Of a stretch of DNA of 64,000 bases, positions 47,413 to 58,300 are shown in pieces (position 1 is the first letter of the stretch; every line of letters begins with the position of its first letter). The notes below the pieces were generated by a model. It made no database searches. It worked only from the letters and a program-made list of their open reading frames with translations, and had not been told where the DNA came from. The DNA is from Basidiobolus meristosporus CBS 931.73 (Eukaryota > Basidiobolomycota > Basidiobolomycetes > Basidiobolales > Basidiobolaceae). Where the stretch lies: positions 21,120-85,119 of the forward strand of contig MCFE01000372.1 in the NCBI GenBank assembly GCA_002104905.1. Direction: 5' to 3'. The position numbers were made by a program, and so were the translations under genes.

Positions 47413-48058
47413 CTTATGAAAAATTATTGTGATGATCCCATCAAAAGGCCATCACAAATTCTAAGTCCTGTAACTAAGTGCTATTGATCCCATTAGGACA
47501 CTGTGCAAAGATTGTCAAAAAATAATTGCACCACAGACTTCACAAAAAACTTGGTCAAAACTTTTCATCACAACAATATACAAGTGGCTTTTGATTTGTT
47601 CTCTGCCAGTTTTCTCACTTTCTGATCTTGGGCAATCTATCACCTCCTACATATGTGTGCATTGATTGGCTATTGCCTCTTTTTCACACTCCTTACTTTG
47701 TGACTCAACCATTTCTCTTACTTTTCATGCATACAAACTGAATTATTTCCATTAAAACTTCAATTGTACCTCATTTGCCAATTATATTGACCTATACAAG
47801 TCCCTATACCCTACACTGACATTAAGCCCAACCTCACACTCAACAAGTAACTCCATTAAAATCCTCCACTCAACAAGTATTTCTGCTGTAACACTCTGTT
47901 TCAATGACTTTGGCAGGAACCCAGCAGCTTTATGCCACTGTTCATTCACTGGTTCTTGCATGTCCTGGTCTTCAGCTGGCACTGCAAGGTCTAGCACCTC
48001 ATCTGCCAGTCTTTGCAATAAGTCATTGCAATATTCCAGTGGATTCTCTTGAGCACTC
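47413..48058 (-). repeat. Left-end fragment of the DNA transposon (unit B)
   Basis: About 645 bp beginning near 'TATGAAAAATTATTGTGATG' and aligning throughout with 40876-41510 (unit A) and 48059-48720 (unit C). It encodes on the minus strand the last part of the unrecognised ORF ('NEQWHKAAGFLPKS', 'ECEVGLNVSVGYRDLYRS'). It abuts unit C directly, making a head-to-tail pair. Confidence 0.8.
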
Positions 48059-48429
48059 CCTATGAGAAATTATTGAGATGATCCCATCAAAAGGCCATCA
48101 CAAAGTTAAAGTCCCATGACTAAGAGGTACTGATCCTGTCAGGACACTGTCTAGAGACTGTTGAAAATAAATGCCCCCAGATTTTGCAAAAAACTTGGTC
48201 AAAATTTTTCATCACAACAATGTATAAGTGGCTTTTGATTGGTTCCCTGCCAATTTGCTCACTTTCTGATCCTGGACACTTTATTGCCTTCTACATTTGT
48301 GCATATTGATTGGCTATTGCCTCTTTTTCACACTCCTTACTTCCTGACTCCACTGTTTCCCTTACTTTCATGAGTACAAATTGAATTATTTCCTTTGAAA
48401 CTTCAGTTGTACCTCAATTGCCAATTGTA

Positions 48430-50380
48430 CTGACCTAAACAAGTCCCTATACCCTTTATTAACATTAAGCCCAACCTCACACGCAACAAGTAACAACATC
48501 AAAATTCACCACTCAATAAGTATTTCTTCTGTAACACTCTGGCTCCACAACTTTGGCAGGAACCCAATGGCTTTATGCCACTGTTCATTCACTGGTGCCC
48601 ACGCATCCTGGTCTTCAGCAGGCACTGCAAGGTCTAGCTCTTCATCTACCAGTCTTTTCAATAAATCCTTGCAATATTCCAGTGCATTTCCTTGAGCATT
48701 GCTCTTGAAGAAGTGCTGCAACCTCTTGGTGTGCCTGTTAATATTCCAAAATATCACTGAAGGCATTGTGATAGTCTTTCAAGCTCTTGATGTTGTAGCC
48801 TTGTCTGTCAGTGGGATCTCCACTTGGTCAACAATGCAGGTTGTGGAGGCTGTGGTAGACAAATTGCCTTTTTCAGCAAACTCTTCTACCTTGCTAGAGT
48901 GTAGCTTGACTGGCTGCACTTCCAACTCTTGTGAAAACAGCTGTTTTCTTGTTGGTAATTTTTCTTGGCTATGATGGGATTTAGTCTGTTCCTGGCTTGC
49001 AGCATTAATTGGCAAGAACTGCAGTTTTTCTTGCATGCCTCCCTGTCTCAAGCTTGGGTTGACATCTTTCCCTTTACCTTTTCCTTTATCACTGCCAGGT
49101 CTTTCACTGCTACTTTGTCTGAGTGCTGACACTCTTCTAGCAACTTGACATTTTTTTAACACTTGTTTTGAGCTCTCAAATGTAGTTGTGGTGGGCTCCT
49201 GTAAAAGCAGCTGGTTTATATCACTGCCAGGTCCTTCACTGCTACTTTGACTGGGTGCTTCTTGAGCAGTACTACGCTTTTTCCTTGATAAATGTTGTGC
49301 TGGTGCATCTATGTCTGCCTGCCTGTCCCTAATTGGCACTCTTCCAGCTACCTGAAATCTCTTTGATGCTTGTCTGGAGCTTTTGGCCCTGCTTTTAACA
49401 GGCTCTTCAGGAAGCCGCTGGTTTTTAGCCATGGCACCCTTGTTCTTCACCCTTTCATAGCTTCTGCTATTCCTAAGATACTTTCCTAGCATACCAATGC
49501 TGGCCCAAAATCCATTTGCCCATTTGAGCTCAGCATAATGCCCATAGAACAAGTCAAGGGCATTCTGCTTGGCCTTGAGTTCCAGATGGTTACACGGTAT
49601 GCCAGCCTTAAAGTGACAGCATGCTAGACTTCTGATGGCCTCTTGAATATTAGCCCACTCTTCATTATTGCACTCAACAGCTTCACGGATCTTCAGTGTC
49701 TTTTGACTTTTAGGTTTTGGTAAAAACACCACATTGTCTCCCTCCCATGCTGTGATAGGTTTTTCTGTGGGCTTTATCTTTGGGCACTGCTGTTGTGCTT
49801 CAAAGACTGTACAGTATTCCTCTGCTGTTGCATTGGGAAATGACTCAATTCTAGGCTGTGACATTGAGCTACTTGAGTTTCTTTTTTGCAGCAAAGATAC
49901 TGCTTTCTCTACCTGGGATATTGATTGCTCTGCACCTTTTGTCCACTCATCCTGCTTCTGGACTATTCCCCAATTTCTCTGGGCCATTGCATTTATCCTA
50001 TCATCCACTGCACCTAATTGCTTCATTAATGCTTTGGTACAATCTGACAACATACTTGCTAATATGGGTGGTGGAGATGTTATCATGGCCACTTGCTGGT
50101 CTTTGACTGAGGGTACTGCATGTGCTACATTCTCATCTGCCTGAGCACAACAGTCAGCTTATGGCTCTGCCAAGGTTCTCAATTGCCTACTTGACTGAGA
50201 ACCTGAGGAGTCTGCATTATGACCTTCAATGGGCACACTGTCAACATGCCCTTTTTTGGATGTATCCCTACTTGTTGCACTGAGTGTCAAAGCAAGCTGT
50301 TGTCCAGCCGTTCTTCTGTTGCCATCAGCAGTGGGGTTTGGTTGAGAACCAGATGGCTTGGCTTTTTTTTTTGGTGGCAT
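48430..50380 (-). pseudogene. Unrecognised transposon-encoded ORF, ~640 codons, with three in-frame stops
   Basis: One frame runs from the ATG at 50380 to about 48430 with single stops at 50159-50161, 48779-48781 and 48506-48508. The C-terminal part past the second stop is conserved in units A and B, so the frame was longer than any open piece. Features in order: basic N-terminus (MPPKKKAKPSG, likely nuclear signal), a coiled-coil-like stretch ('ALMKQLGAVDDRINAMAQRN'), a conserved core ('LPKPKSQKTLKIREAVECNN', then W-x-N-I-Q-E), a long Ser/Gln/Lys-rich low-complexity region with repeats of 'SSERPGSD', and a C-terminal domain ('NEQWHKAIGFLPK', 'ACEVGLNVNKGYRDLFRS'). I recognise no family. It could play the accessory DNA-binding role that TnpA has in plant EnSpm; this is inference. 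Confidence 0.6.
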
Positions 50381-50602
50381 ATAAATGGAAGTGAGTCAAA
50401 CTAAAGGGGAAATAGTGTTACATATATGTGTGTATGTGGTGCCACAACTTTATTTATAATGATTACTATGGCAGGTCATCATTGAATCATACATTCATGT
50501 ACATGGAATTTCTCATATACAAGACTGTCTTACGTTCACATGAGTATTGACCAAAAAGATATATAATAGTTTTACATTGTTGAAGGTCAAACTGTTTGAC
50601 CC

Positions 50603-52665
50603 ATGGATAAGACTTCTTTGACTCAATGCCATAAGAGAAGAGAAAAAAAACCATGTGGCTATTGTGGCAAGCCCCTCAGCCATGAAACATGCAGACAGCA
50701 TAGGAAGTATTACAAGGATCATGACCAGTGTTTTGCCACCCAAGTCATATTTGACCTTTCATTAGTCACTACTGTATCAACATTATCTTGCCAGCCAGTT
50801 GATACCTCTATATCAGCACCTGCCTATCTTTGTCACCTTGCACAAACTGAGTCAGGTAAGTTTGTGATGCCTTTAGGCTCACCTCAGCCTTCTGAATATG
50901 GCACTCAGAGTGACAGCTCTGACAAAGCAGGCTCACTGATGGATTTTGAGCCTATCACCCCTAACAACAGTACCACATATGAGCCTGGTCAAACCCTTAT
51001 ATTCAATGTGACAACATTTGTTGAATGAAGTGTCAAGGATACCTTATAGTGCCAAGTGAGCCCTGTGGTCATCTACTTGTGAATGATGTAAAGTTGTGGC
51101 ATGAGAAGTGGCACATTTACACTAATATCAGTAATAGGGGCTTTAAGGATTCACTACTACCTCTTGCCAAAATCATACTGGGATGCAACCTACCATGTAA
51201 ATGGTACAAGTAGACAACTGTCATGCAGCTGGCAACATATGATCTAGAGACAGTCCTGATTCCAGCATGTGTTAACAGTTGCTTGGCATTCACATCTAAA
51301 AATACTACCATTGCAACATTTCCAAATTGTCAGGAATCCACCACCATTGAGTGAAAACATTGTTCACACTCTAGATATACTCCAGTCATACCCTGTCTGA
51401 GGAAGCTGATGCAGTCCAACAAATATTGCAAAGCTATGCAGTTCCACACTCAGTAGACTTGTACAAGTCTAGTATCAATCAAGCACAAACATATGCAATA
51501 TATTTGATGGCAAATATTACAAACAGCTAAGAATCAAGGGCTACTTTGAAGGTATGCATGACCATGCCTTTGCTTTAGCACTTGATAAATTCTCATCAAA
51601 CAAGTACTCCACCAGCAAATCCTGCCAGCCACTGATTTTCATCAATCTGGATCTGCCACCAACAAACATCTTGTGGTATCAGACCAATAATCTGATGGTA
51701 GTCTCACTGGTATCAGGGCCAAAATCACTGTCCAACCTGGATAGCTACCTATATCCATTGCTGGATAAATTTTATATGCTGTCCAGCAGGATACCAGTAA
51801 ATGGCCGTCATGTAAAGGATCATAATATTATCTGCATTGGAGATACCCCAGCCATCAGCAAGATAGCAGGTTTTTCCAAGCACAATGGATGGTATTGCTG
51901 TCAAATATGTGAGATCAAGGGGATTTACTCCATAACTCACACACATTATTATTACCCAAACACCAGCACTAAGAACATCATCTTTCCACAGAGTGAACTA
52001 ACAGAAGTCAGCATGCAATTGCAGCAAGGTTGGCAAGCTATAAGCCATTGGCTAAAATATGGAATCAATTGGAAACCAGAGATACTTAAGATAGAGGATA
52101 TCTATTGGAGCAAAAGCTTTCCACTGGGAGCAATGCATTTGCTTTTCAACAATATCCCTATATTGATGACCAAGTTGTACATGGGGCATTTCAAGCTAAA
52201 TGAGCCGTTTGAAATAGTGGAAAAATTTGAAAGAATTGGCAAGATATTACAGAGTATTGCTATCCTAAGTACTTCTCACAGGCCCCAATTAATAATTATA
52301 TGCATATGCAACAATACAAATGCAAAGACTGGATGAACTGGATATGTATTTATTCAAGTGGTGTTCTGGAGTCATTCCCACCAAGAGTACATTTGAAGCA
52401 TTGGGAGTCATATGTGGACATTGTAGGAATATTTATCCAGAAGCAGATCACCAATGCCAACTTGACACATCTACAGCTATTGTGTGAGGGGTTTGTGATG
52501 AGATTTGAGCAGCTATACTACAAACATAATGCTGAATGTGTAGATCTCTGCTGCCACTGTATCCATTCTCTACTCCATCTAGCACAGTATGTGGAAGATA
52601 TTGGGCCTTACTTTACCCTTTGGGAGTATCCTATGGAGCAGGTGTGTGGGGAGATAGGAAGATGA
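50603..52665 (+). pseudogene. Tnp2-like (EnSpm/CACTA-type) transposase, broken
   Basis: Pieces of one gene in shifting frames. 50603-51028 begins MDKTSLTQCHKRREKKPC and has a CxxC...H...H zinc-like motif (CGYCGKPLSHETCRQHRK), the usual N-terminus of fungal Tnp2 elements. 51554-52336 holds the core: 'INLDLPPTNILWYQTNNLMV', 'SGPKSLSNLDSYLYPLLDKF' and 'GDTPAISKIAGFSKHNGWYC' followed by CQIC, which match the family's 'LP...+......I.GPK.P..L...L.PLVDEL' and 'D.PA..K..GF..H' patterns. 52300-52665 has 'CIHSLLHLAQYVEDIGPYFT' then LWEYPMEQVCGEIGR, matching the C-terminal 'HLP..I...GP.....+..ER..G' block. Stops and frame changes at about 51026, 51170 and 52330 break it. Confidence 0.72.
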
Positions 52666-52779
52666 GTCAAGTTGCAGGTACTACCATATCCTAATCTCAT
52701 CAAGAATATTACCTTCAAGTCTGTCATGGATGTGATGAGTTGGCACATATAGGACAGCCAGGAAGTACTGGAAAATACT

Positions 52780-53512
52780 AGACTTGTTCCATTGGATAGT
52801 GCCACATTGAGTCATGAGTGCCAAATGATGCCATAGTATGCCAGAGAGGCCAAGAGAGCCTTTACTTGGCCACAGAGTGTGAAACATAGATCTGCATGTT
52901 CATGCAAGGCAGCCCCTGAGTTTCACCTATGATGCAGGAGAAAATCCATTTTTTGACATTTTTTTGTGGATCAATATTGTGCATGATGTGTAAGAGCACA
53001 GAAGGATTGAAGATATACATCTGGTACTCAATACCCACGGCACTCTGAATCTAGCTCCTGTGGCTTGTAACAGGTCACAAAAATGCATGGCACTATCTTG
53101 GTCCACTGGTACTATCCGGCACTATATTTAAGTATTAGCCCTAAAGTAAGATCAATACAAAGCACTTATAGCGCCAGATAGTACCAGTGGACCAAGAGAG
53201 TGCCAAGCATTTTTGTAACATTTTACAAGCCATATGAGCTAGATTCAGATTGCCATGGGTATTGAGTACCAGATGTATATCTTCAATCCTTTTGTGCACT
53301 TAAACATCCTGTACAACATTTACCTAAAAAAAAGGTCAAAAAATGGATTTTCTCCTTCACAATGTGTGAAACACAGGGGCTGCTTTGCATGAAGATGCAG
53401 CACTGTGCTGCACACTCTGTGGCCAAGTGTAGGCTCACTTAGCCTCCCTGGCACACTATGGCATCATTTGGCACTCATGGCTCAATATGGCACTATCCAA
53501 TGGAACAGGTCT
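52780..53512. mobile_element. Palindromic fold-back element, ~355-bp arms
   Basis: 52780-~53134 and the reverse complement of ~53160-53512 align along their whole length at about 85% by eye. Both start AGAC[T/C]TGTTCCATTGG and end near GTCCACTGGTACTATC, with an AT-rich spacer of ~30 bp centred near 53147. The flanks repeat ACT (or TACT): 52776-52779 and 53512-53515. In copy 1 the corresponding site near 47376 reads through without the insert. It has no coding capacity, so it is a non-autonomous fold-back/MITE-like element. Confidence 0.85.
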
Positions 53513-54104
53513 ACTCAGAACAAATGTGCACATGGAGACATCCATGCCTGTGGTATTAACAAGCTAAGCAGCCCCAATGTGTGGGTAATTGGTTAAGTAA
53601 TGCAAACTTGAGTTGGGTGCAACAAGCAACTGATTTTTATCAGTAAAACTCAACCAAGGTATGCCGGATTTCTCATGGTCACAAGCCAACTTCTAGAATC
53701 CAGCAGGGAGAAGGAATATATTGGCTAATACCAAGAATGTCTTTGCAGATATTCAGGAGGTATTCATGGCAGAAGTGGTGACAACCAAGCATATGTTTAC
53801 AAGATGTATAGGTTACCAGCAGTACAAGGTATATGGCAACTTTGCAAGTATCACACAAAAAGCTGTAAAGTTGAGGTGATAGATGTATGTCAATTGCAGC
53901 AGGTGTGCATGTTTGTAGAGGTTAGTAAGCAGGAGGTCATAGTTTTTTTTGATTTCAACTATATGTGGAATACCCAAGGTAGTAGTGGGTAAGCAAATAA
54001 AGAGGGGTGATTTAACAGTGAAATATATGAATTGCACAAGGGGAGGTAGAGAAAGGAAATACCATTTGGTAAATTGGTACAGCAGCTTTATGCACAACCA
54101 GCGG
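53513..54104 (+). pseudogene. Right part of DNA transposon copy 2, decayed
   Basis: The first ~35 bp match the right end of copy 1. The rest contains short open pieces on the plus strand ('YQQYKVYGNFASITQKAVK', 'VSKQEVIVFFDFNYMWNTQG', 'KYHLVNWYSSFMHNQ') in different frames. They look like a decayed C-terminal extension of the transposase polyprotein but match no family I can name. The region ends where the gypsy LTR begins. Confidence 0.35.
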
Positions 54105-55175
54105 TGTAGTGGGGTGACAGTGACACCCACTGACAGATGTGCTCATTCCCTTATTTTCTACTTCCCTATATCCCTACTACACTCATTTTAGTTTTATCCC
54201 ATTTGTCTTACCCAATCAGTACTATCCCATAAGCTGGTTGACTATCACACCTGCTTACCTTATTGCATAAGTTACCCCTCACTTTATGTAAGATTACTAG
54301 TTACAAGTGCTTCTATATTAGGCAAGTACCCGCGCCAGTACCCGTGACACATGATCAACCCGTGTCACCATCCCTACCATTTCCATACCATATATGGTAT
54401 CCCCATGTTACACAGGTTTCAGAATACTGATTCCTGATTGGTTGGATGTGCTGTGCCTCTTAGAACCTTCCGGCACCTACTTAGAACATTCTTAGGTCAT
54501 TCTGATGTCATTAAGATTTCTATTGAACTCCGGAACCTTCTGGAACACCATGATTAGTAATCACTTAGCCAGTGAGAAAAGTATATAAGGGAGGCTATCC
54601 CTCAACAATAAATCATCATCCCTTTTATCAATATACCGACTTGTTGATTAGTGTGATCACTGCTACCTGCTGCTACCTGAACTTCCAACCCTAGACCACA
54701 GGACACTCCCAGGAAACCGCGCTGACAGCCAACTGACCTTGGAGGCACTACTTGTGAGGAATACTCAGAGTAGGTATCTTTTATTATATTTGATTCTTTC
54801 CCAAGTTTGTTCTTGTACAGGCAAAGATACTTTTCTGTCTTTGTAACTATTGACCACAGCTGCATTCTTATCAAGTCCCTGCTGGTGGAGTTTACAGTTG
54901 TTTTGACTTTGGAAGCTTTAGTACATTGTCATCTCAAAGGACGCTGAACCCAGCACATACTTTTGTTAAGACGCCAACTAAGTTGGGAATTGTAGCTCAA
55001 TAGTTTTCCCTTGACAAGCTTGTGGCTTTATCCCCCTTCACATTAGATTAGAGACAGAACCCAAGTATTCCTAGCAAGCTTTTGCCAGAGGTTATTGCAC
55101 CCAGTGAACACCCCACACACAAAACACTTGAGAAGTGTTGGACGTATCTCTCCCTTGGACCTATACACCACCACA
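54105..55175 (+). repeat. Gypsy 5' LTR
   Basis: 1,071 bp, TGTAGTGG...CACCACCACA. It contains a 'TATATAAGGG' promoter-like motif near 54583 and aligns end to end with 60209-61280. Confidence 0.92.
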
Positions 55176-55179
55176 TAAT

Positions 55180-55197
55180 TGGCACCCAACGTGGGGG
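55180..55197 (+). other. Gypsy primer-binding site, tRNA-Lys-like
   Basis: TGGCACCCAACGTGGGGG lies four bases after the 5' LTR. It is close to the known retroviral primer-binding site for tRNA-Lys(1,2) (TGGCGCCCAACGTGGGGC), so a lysine tRNA is the likely primer. Confidence 0.7.
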
Positions 55198-55315
55198 GTT
55201 CATACAAGCTCCCTAGGACCCAACAAGATTTACCTGAAGATTTGAGCTGTTATCCACCTATTGAAAAGAGACTACCGATATTACCAAGATTACAACGCCA
55301 ACCTACCTGCCCAAC

Positions 55316-58300
55316 ATGAACTCTATGCCATTACCACTCTCACATGGAGCCCCACAGTTTGATGGAAAGAATGTGGAAAGCTTCATATTCAAATGGGAGA
55401 AGCTCTGCAAGATGTGCAGCCTATCTGAACAAGAAATGGCTGAAGACTTCCCCTACTACTGCACCGATGATATTACCACTAAGCTTCTCAGACAAGGAGA
55501 CATTCTCACTGACTGGGCCTTAATGAAGACCTACCTACAGACCGAGTATGGTAGACCCCAGATATACTATGGAATTGAAGACCTCAGGCACTTTGGAAGA
55601 ACTGGACTTTCCAAGCTACCACTTGAAGAGTTCATTCAACAGTATGAAGATATGGCCAAGCCACTCCTAGAGTCCCAGGCTATAACTGAGTTTACCTTGA
55701 CACTTTACCTTGCACAAGGGCTTCCCCAGGACTTGGCAAGGAAAGTTGACTTACATGCTGCCAAGGATGACAAGTCTGGCATTCCTTGCTTTGCAGAGAT
55801 GAAACGTGTTCTCCTAGAGGCAAAGCAAACTTCTACCTTTATGAGACTCCTGACATCTAATCTGCCAGACCAGTCAACCAAGGAGCCAAGGAGTGCTGCT
55901 GCTGACAATCAGACCTACACTACCGACAGAATTGACCAACTTGCTGAACAGTTACAAAAGCTAGCCCTCAAGATTAATGGCTCAGCTGAGGTTCCTTCTG
56001 AGGGACAAAGACCTTTGCCCAGGCACTGCATCTGGTGTGACTCTACTCAGCATGCCAGACAAGAATGCTCAGAGCTTAGTCAGCTACTCAGAGAAGGAGC
56101 AGTACAGTTTGATGCTGATGGAATGCTTGCTGACAAGGAAGGAAGAAGGATTCCCACTAATTTCCGAAGAGGAGGGATGAGAGCCCTTTTCCAGAAATCT
56201 GACTCAGCAACCAGAAAGATTACTGTCGATGCCCCTATTGGGACTCATAAAGTGAATTCAAGCAGCTCTGACAACAGACAATATGAAGTTGATGCCTTTG
56301 CTACCAAAAGACACCTCCCTGAAGAACCTGCCAAACCCATCCTTAGAAGACCACGATTTGAAGAACCTAAAGTTGTTATTGACAAGAGGCCTAGTATGCT
56401 GCCCACCCAAGATCCATTGCCTCACTTTCAGATGACCTCAAAGATAACAAGCTACTCAAGCCCTCAACTGATTACTGAGAAGCTGCTGAAGCAGAACCTC
56501 ACTTTGTCGGTTGGAGAAATCATGAGTGTATCCCCATCTGTTAGGAAGACCTTTGATGAGCAGCTTAGAACAAGACGACAAGCTGTTGAACATATGGACA
56601 CCCATATAATTCACACAAACCATGAAGACCACCAAAAAGATGACAACACTACTGAGTATAAGACCTTTTACTCAGTTGCAACTGCTGTGGTGAAAGGATA
56701 TATATATGATGACCCTGTTGACTGCCATATTGACAGTGGCTCAGAGATTTGTGTTATGCCGCTAGACTTCTGGAAGACACTTAGAAGCAAGGAGCTACTG
56801 CCTGTTGATAGAGATATTGGATGGAACATGACTGATGCAAACTCAGGATCTAGTCCACTCTACGGTGTAGTGCACAAGTTCCCTATTGAGGTACAAGGAA
56901 TCAAGGTCTGGCTTCCCCTCTTCATCTGCCAGAAGGCAAACTTTGACCTTCTGCTAGGTAGACCATGGGAAACCAGTACTAAGGCTACAACTACCAACTA
57001 TTCCAATGGGTCAGTATGGTACACCATACAAGGATCCAATCCAGGACTACAGTCAACCTTCTGTGGTGTAACACCCAACAATAAGAGGACACATACTGCT
57101 TGCCAGAAGGCACATCTTGTTATGGAAGAAGATGAAGAGCCTGACAATATACACCCCAACATTTGGAGCTGCTCATTAGGTATACAGGAGCAAACAGCTA
57201 TGGTTCGAACAAAATACAAGACAGTAGAACAGAAGATTAGACCATCACTTACACCTTTGACTGATGGATCCCGACCTGCTGATTACATTAGACCACCAGA
57301 AGAAACACCAGATGATACACAACTTACACCTGAGAGACTTAAGCAACTTATCATTGGTGATGGAAACCTTACACCAGAGGAGATACTATTATTTAAGGAG
57401 ACCTTGAAAAGGCATGATAAGGTCTTCTCATATAATGACAAGGAGATGGGACTCTTAAAGACATCGGTTGAAAAACCCATCAAGATTCATACAGTGCCCC
57501 ACACACCCTGGTCATTTAAGCCTTACCAACTGCCCAGAGGACTCCAAGCTGATGTGCATGACCTACTTAAGAAGAAGATAGAAGCTGGTATCCTAGAACC
57601 TTGCCATGGACCCTATGCTAACAGATGGTTTGTGACCAAAAAGAAGAATGGAAAGCTCCGATTCATTCAAGACATGCAACCTGCAAATGCTGTCACTATC
57701 AGAGATGCTGCTATACCTCCATCTATTGATGACTTTACAGAAAGCTTTAGTGGCCACTCCATCTACTCAACATACGATCTCTACTCAGGATATGACCAGA
57801 TTCCCCTTGATGAGACATCAAGAGATATGTTTGCACTACAGACACCATTTGGACTATTAAGGATGACAAGACTCAGCCAAGGGGCTACAAACTCCGTGGC
57901 TCAGTTCCAGAGATGCATGGTGAATGTGCTATACCAGTTTATACCTGAGAAACTTGCTGTCTTTGTGGATGACATAGGCATCAAAGGATCAAAATTCCGG
58001 GACACCACTGAAGTTATGCCTGGAGTAAGAAAGTTTGTCTATGACCATATTGCAGACAATGATGCCATATTAGGAGCCATTGAAGAAGCTGGACTCACCA
58101 TCAGTGGTGAGAAAAGCAGCTTTGGTGTATCAGAGATATCCATTGTTGGACAAAAATGCAACACCTTTGGTCGCTCACCTGGAGACTCCAAGACACAAAA
58201 GATATGCAACTGGCCTACCCCCTCAAATCTAACACAAGCTCGTGGCTTTGTGGCAGCTTGTGGGTTCTTTAGGATCTGGATCCCAAGATTTTCTGAGATA

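Larger units (their letters stand above)
48059..54104. mobile_element. DNA transposon copy 2 (divergent accessory ORF + Tnp2-like transposase)
   Basis: The left half carries the minus-strand ORF (50380-48430), the right half a plus-strand Tnp2-like transposase (50603-52665); about 220 bp lie between their starts. The link between the halves is supported by copy 1, whose deletion joins the left half to the right end. It is interrupted by a palindromic element at 52780-53512. The sequence from 53513 to 54104 is likely the remaining right part, since it contains broken plus-strand coding-like segments. The right terminus is not seen because the gypsy 5' LTR starts at 54105. No clean terminal inverted repeats could be identified. 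Confidence 0.6.

Noticed and set aside
54602-54874. 90-codon minus-strand frame, repeated at 60707-60979
   Set aside because: It lies within the gypsy LTR and is duplicated simply because the LTR is; no protein features.
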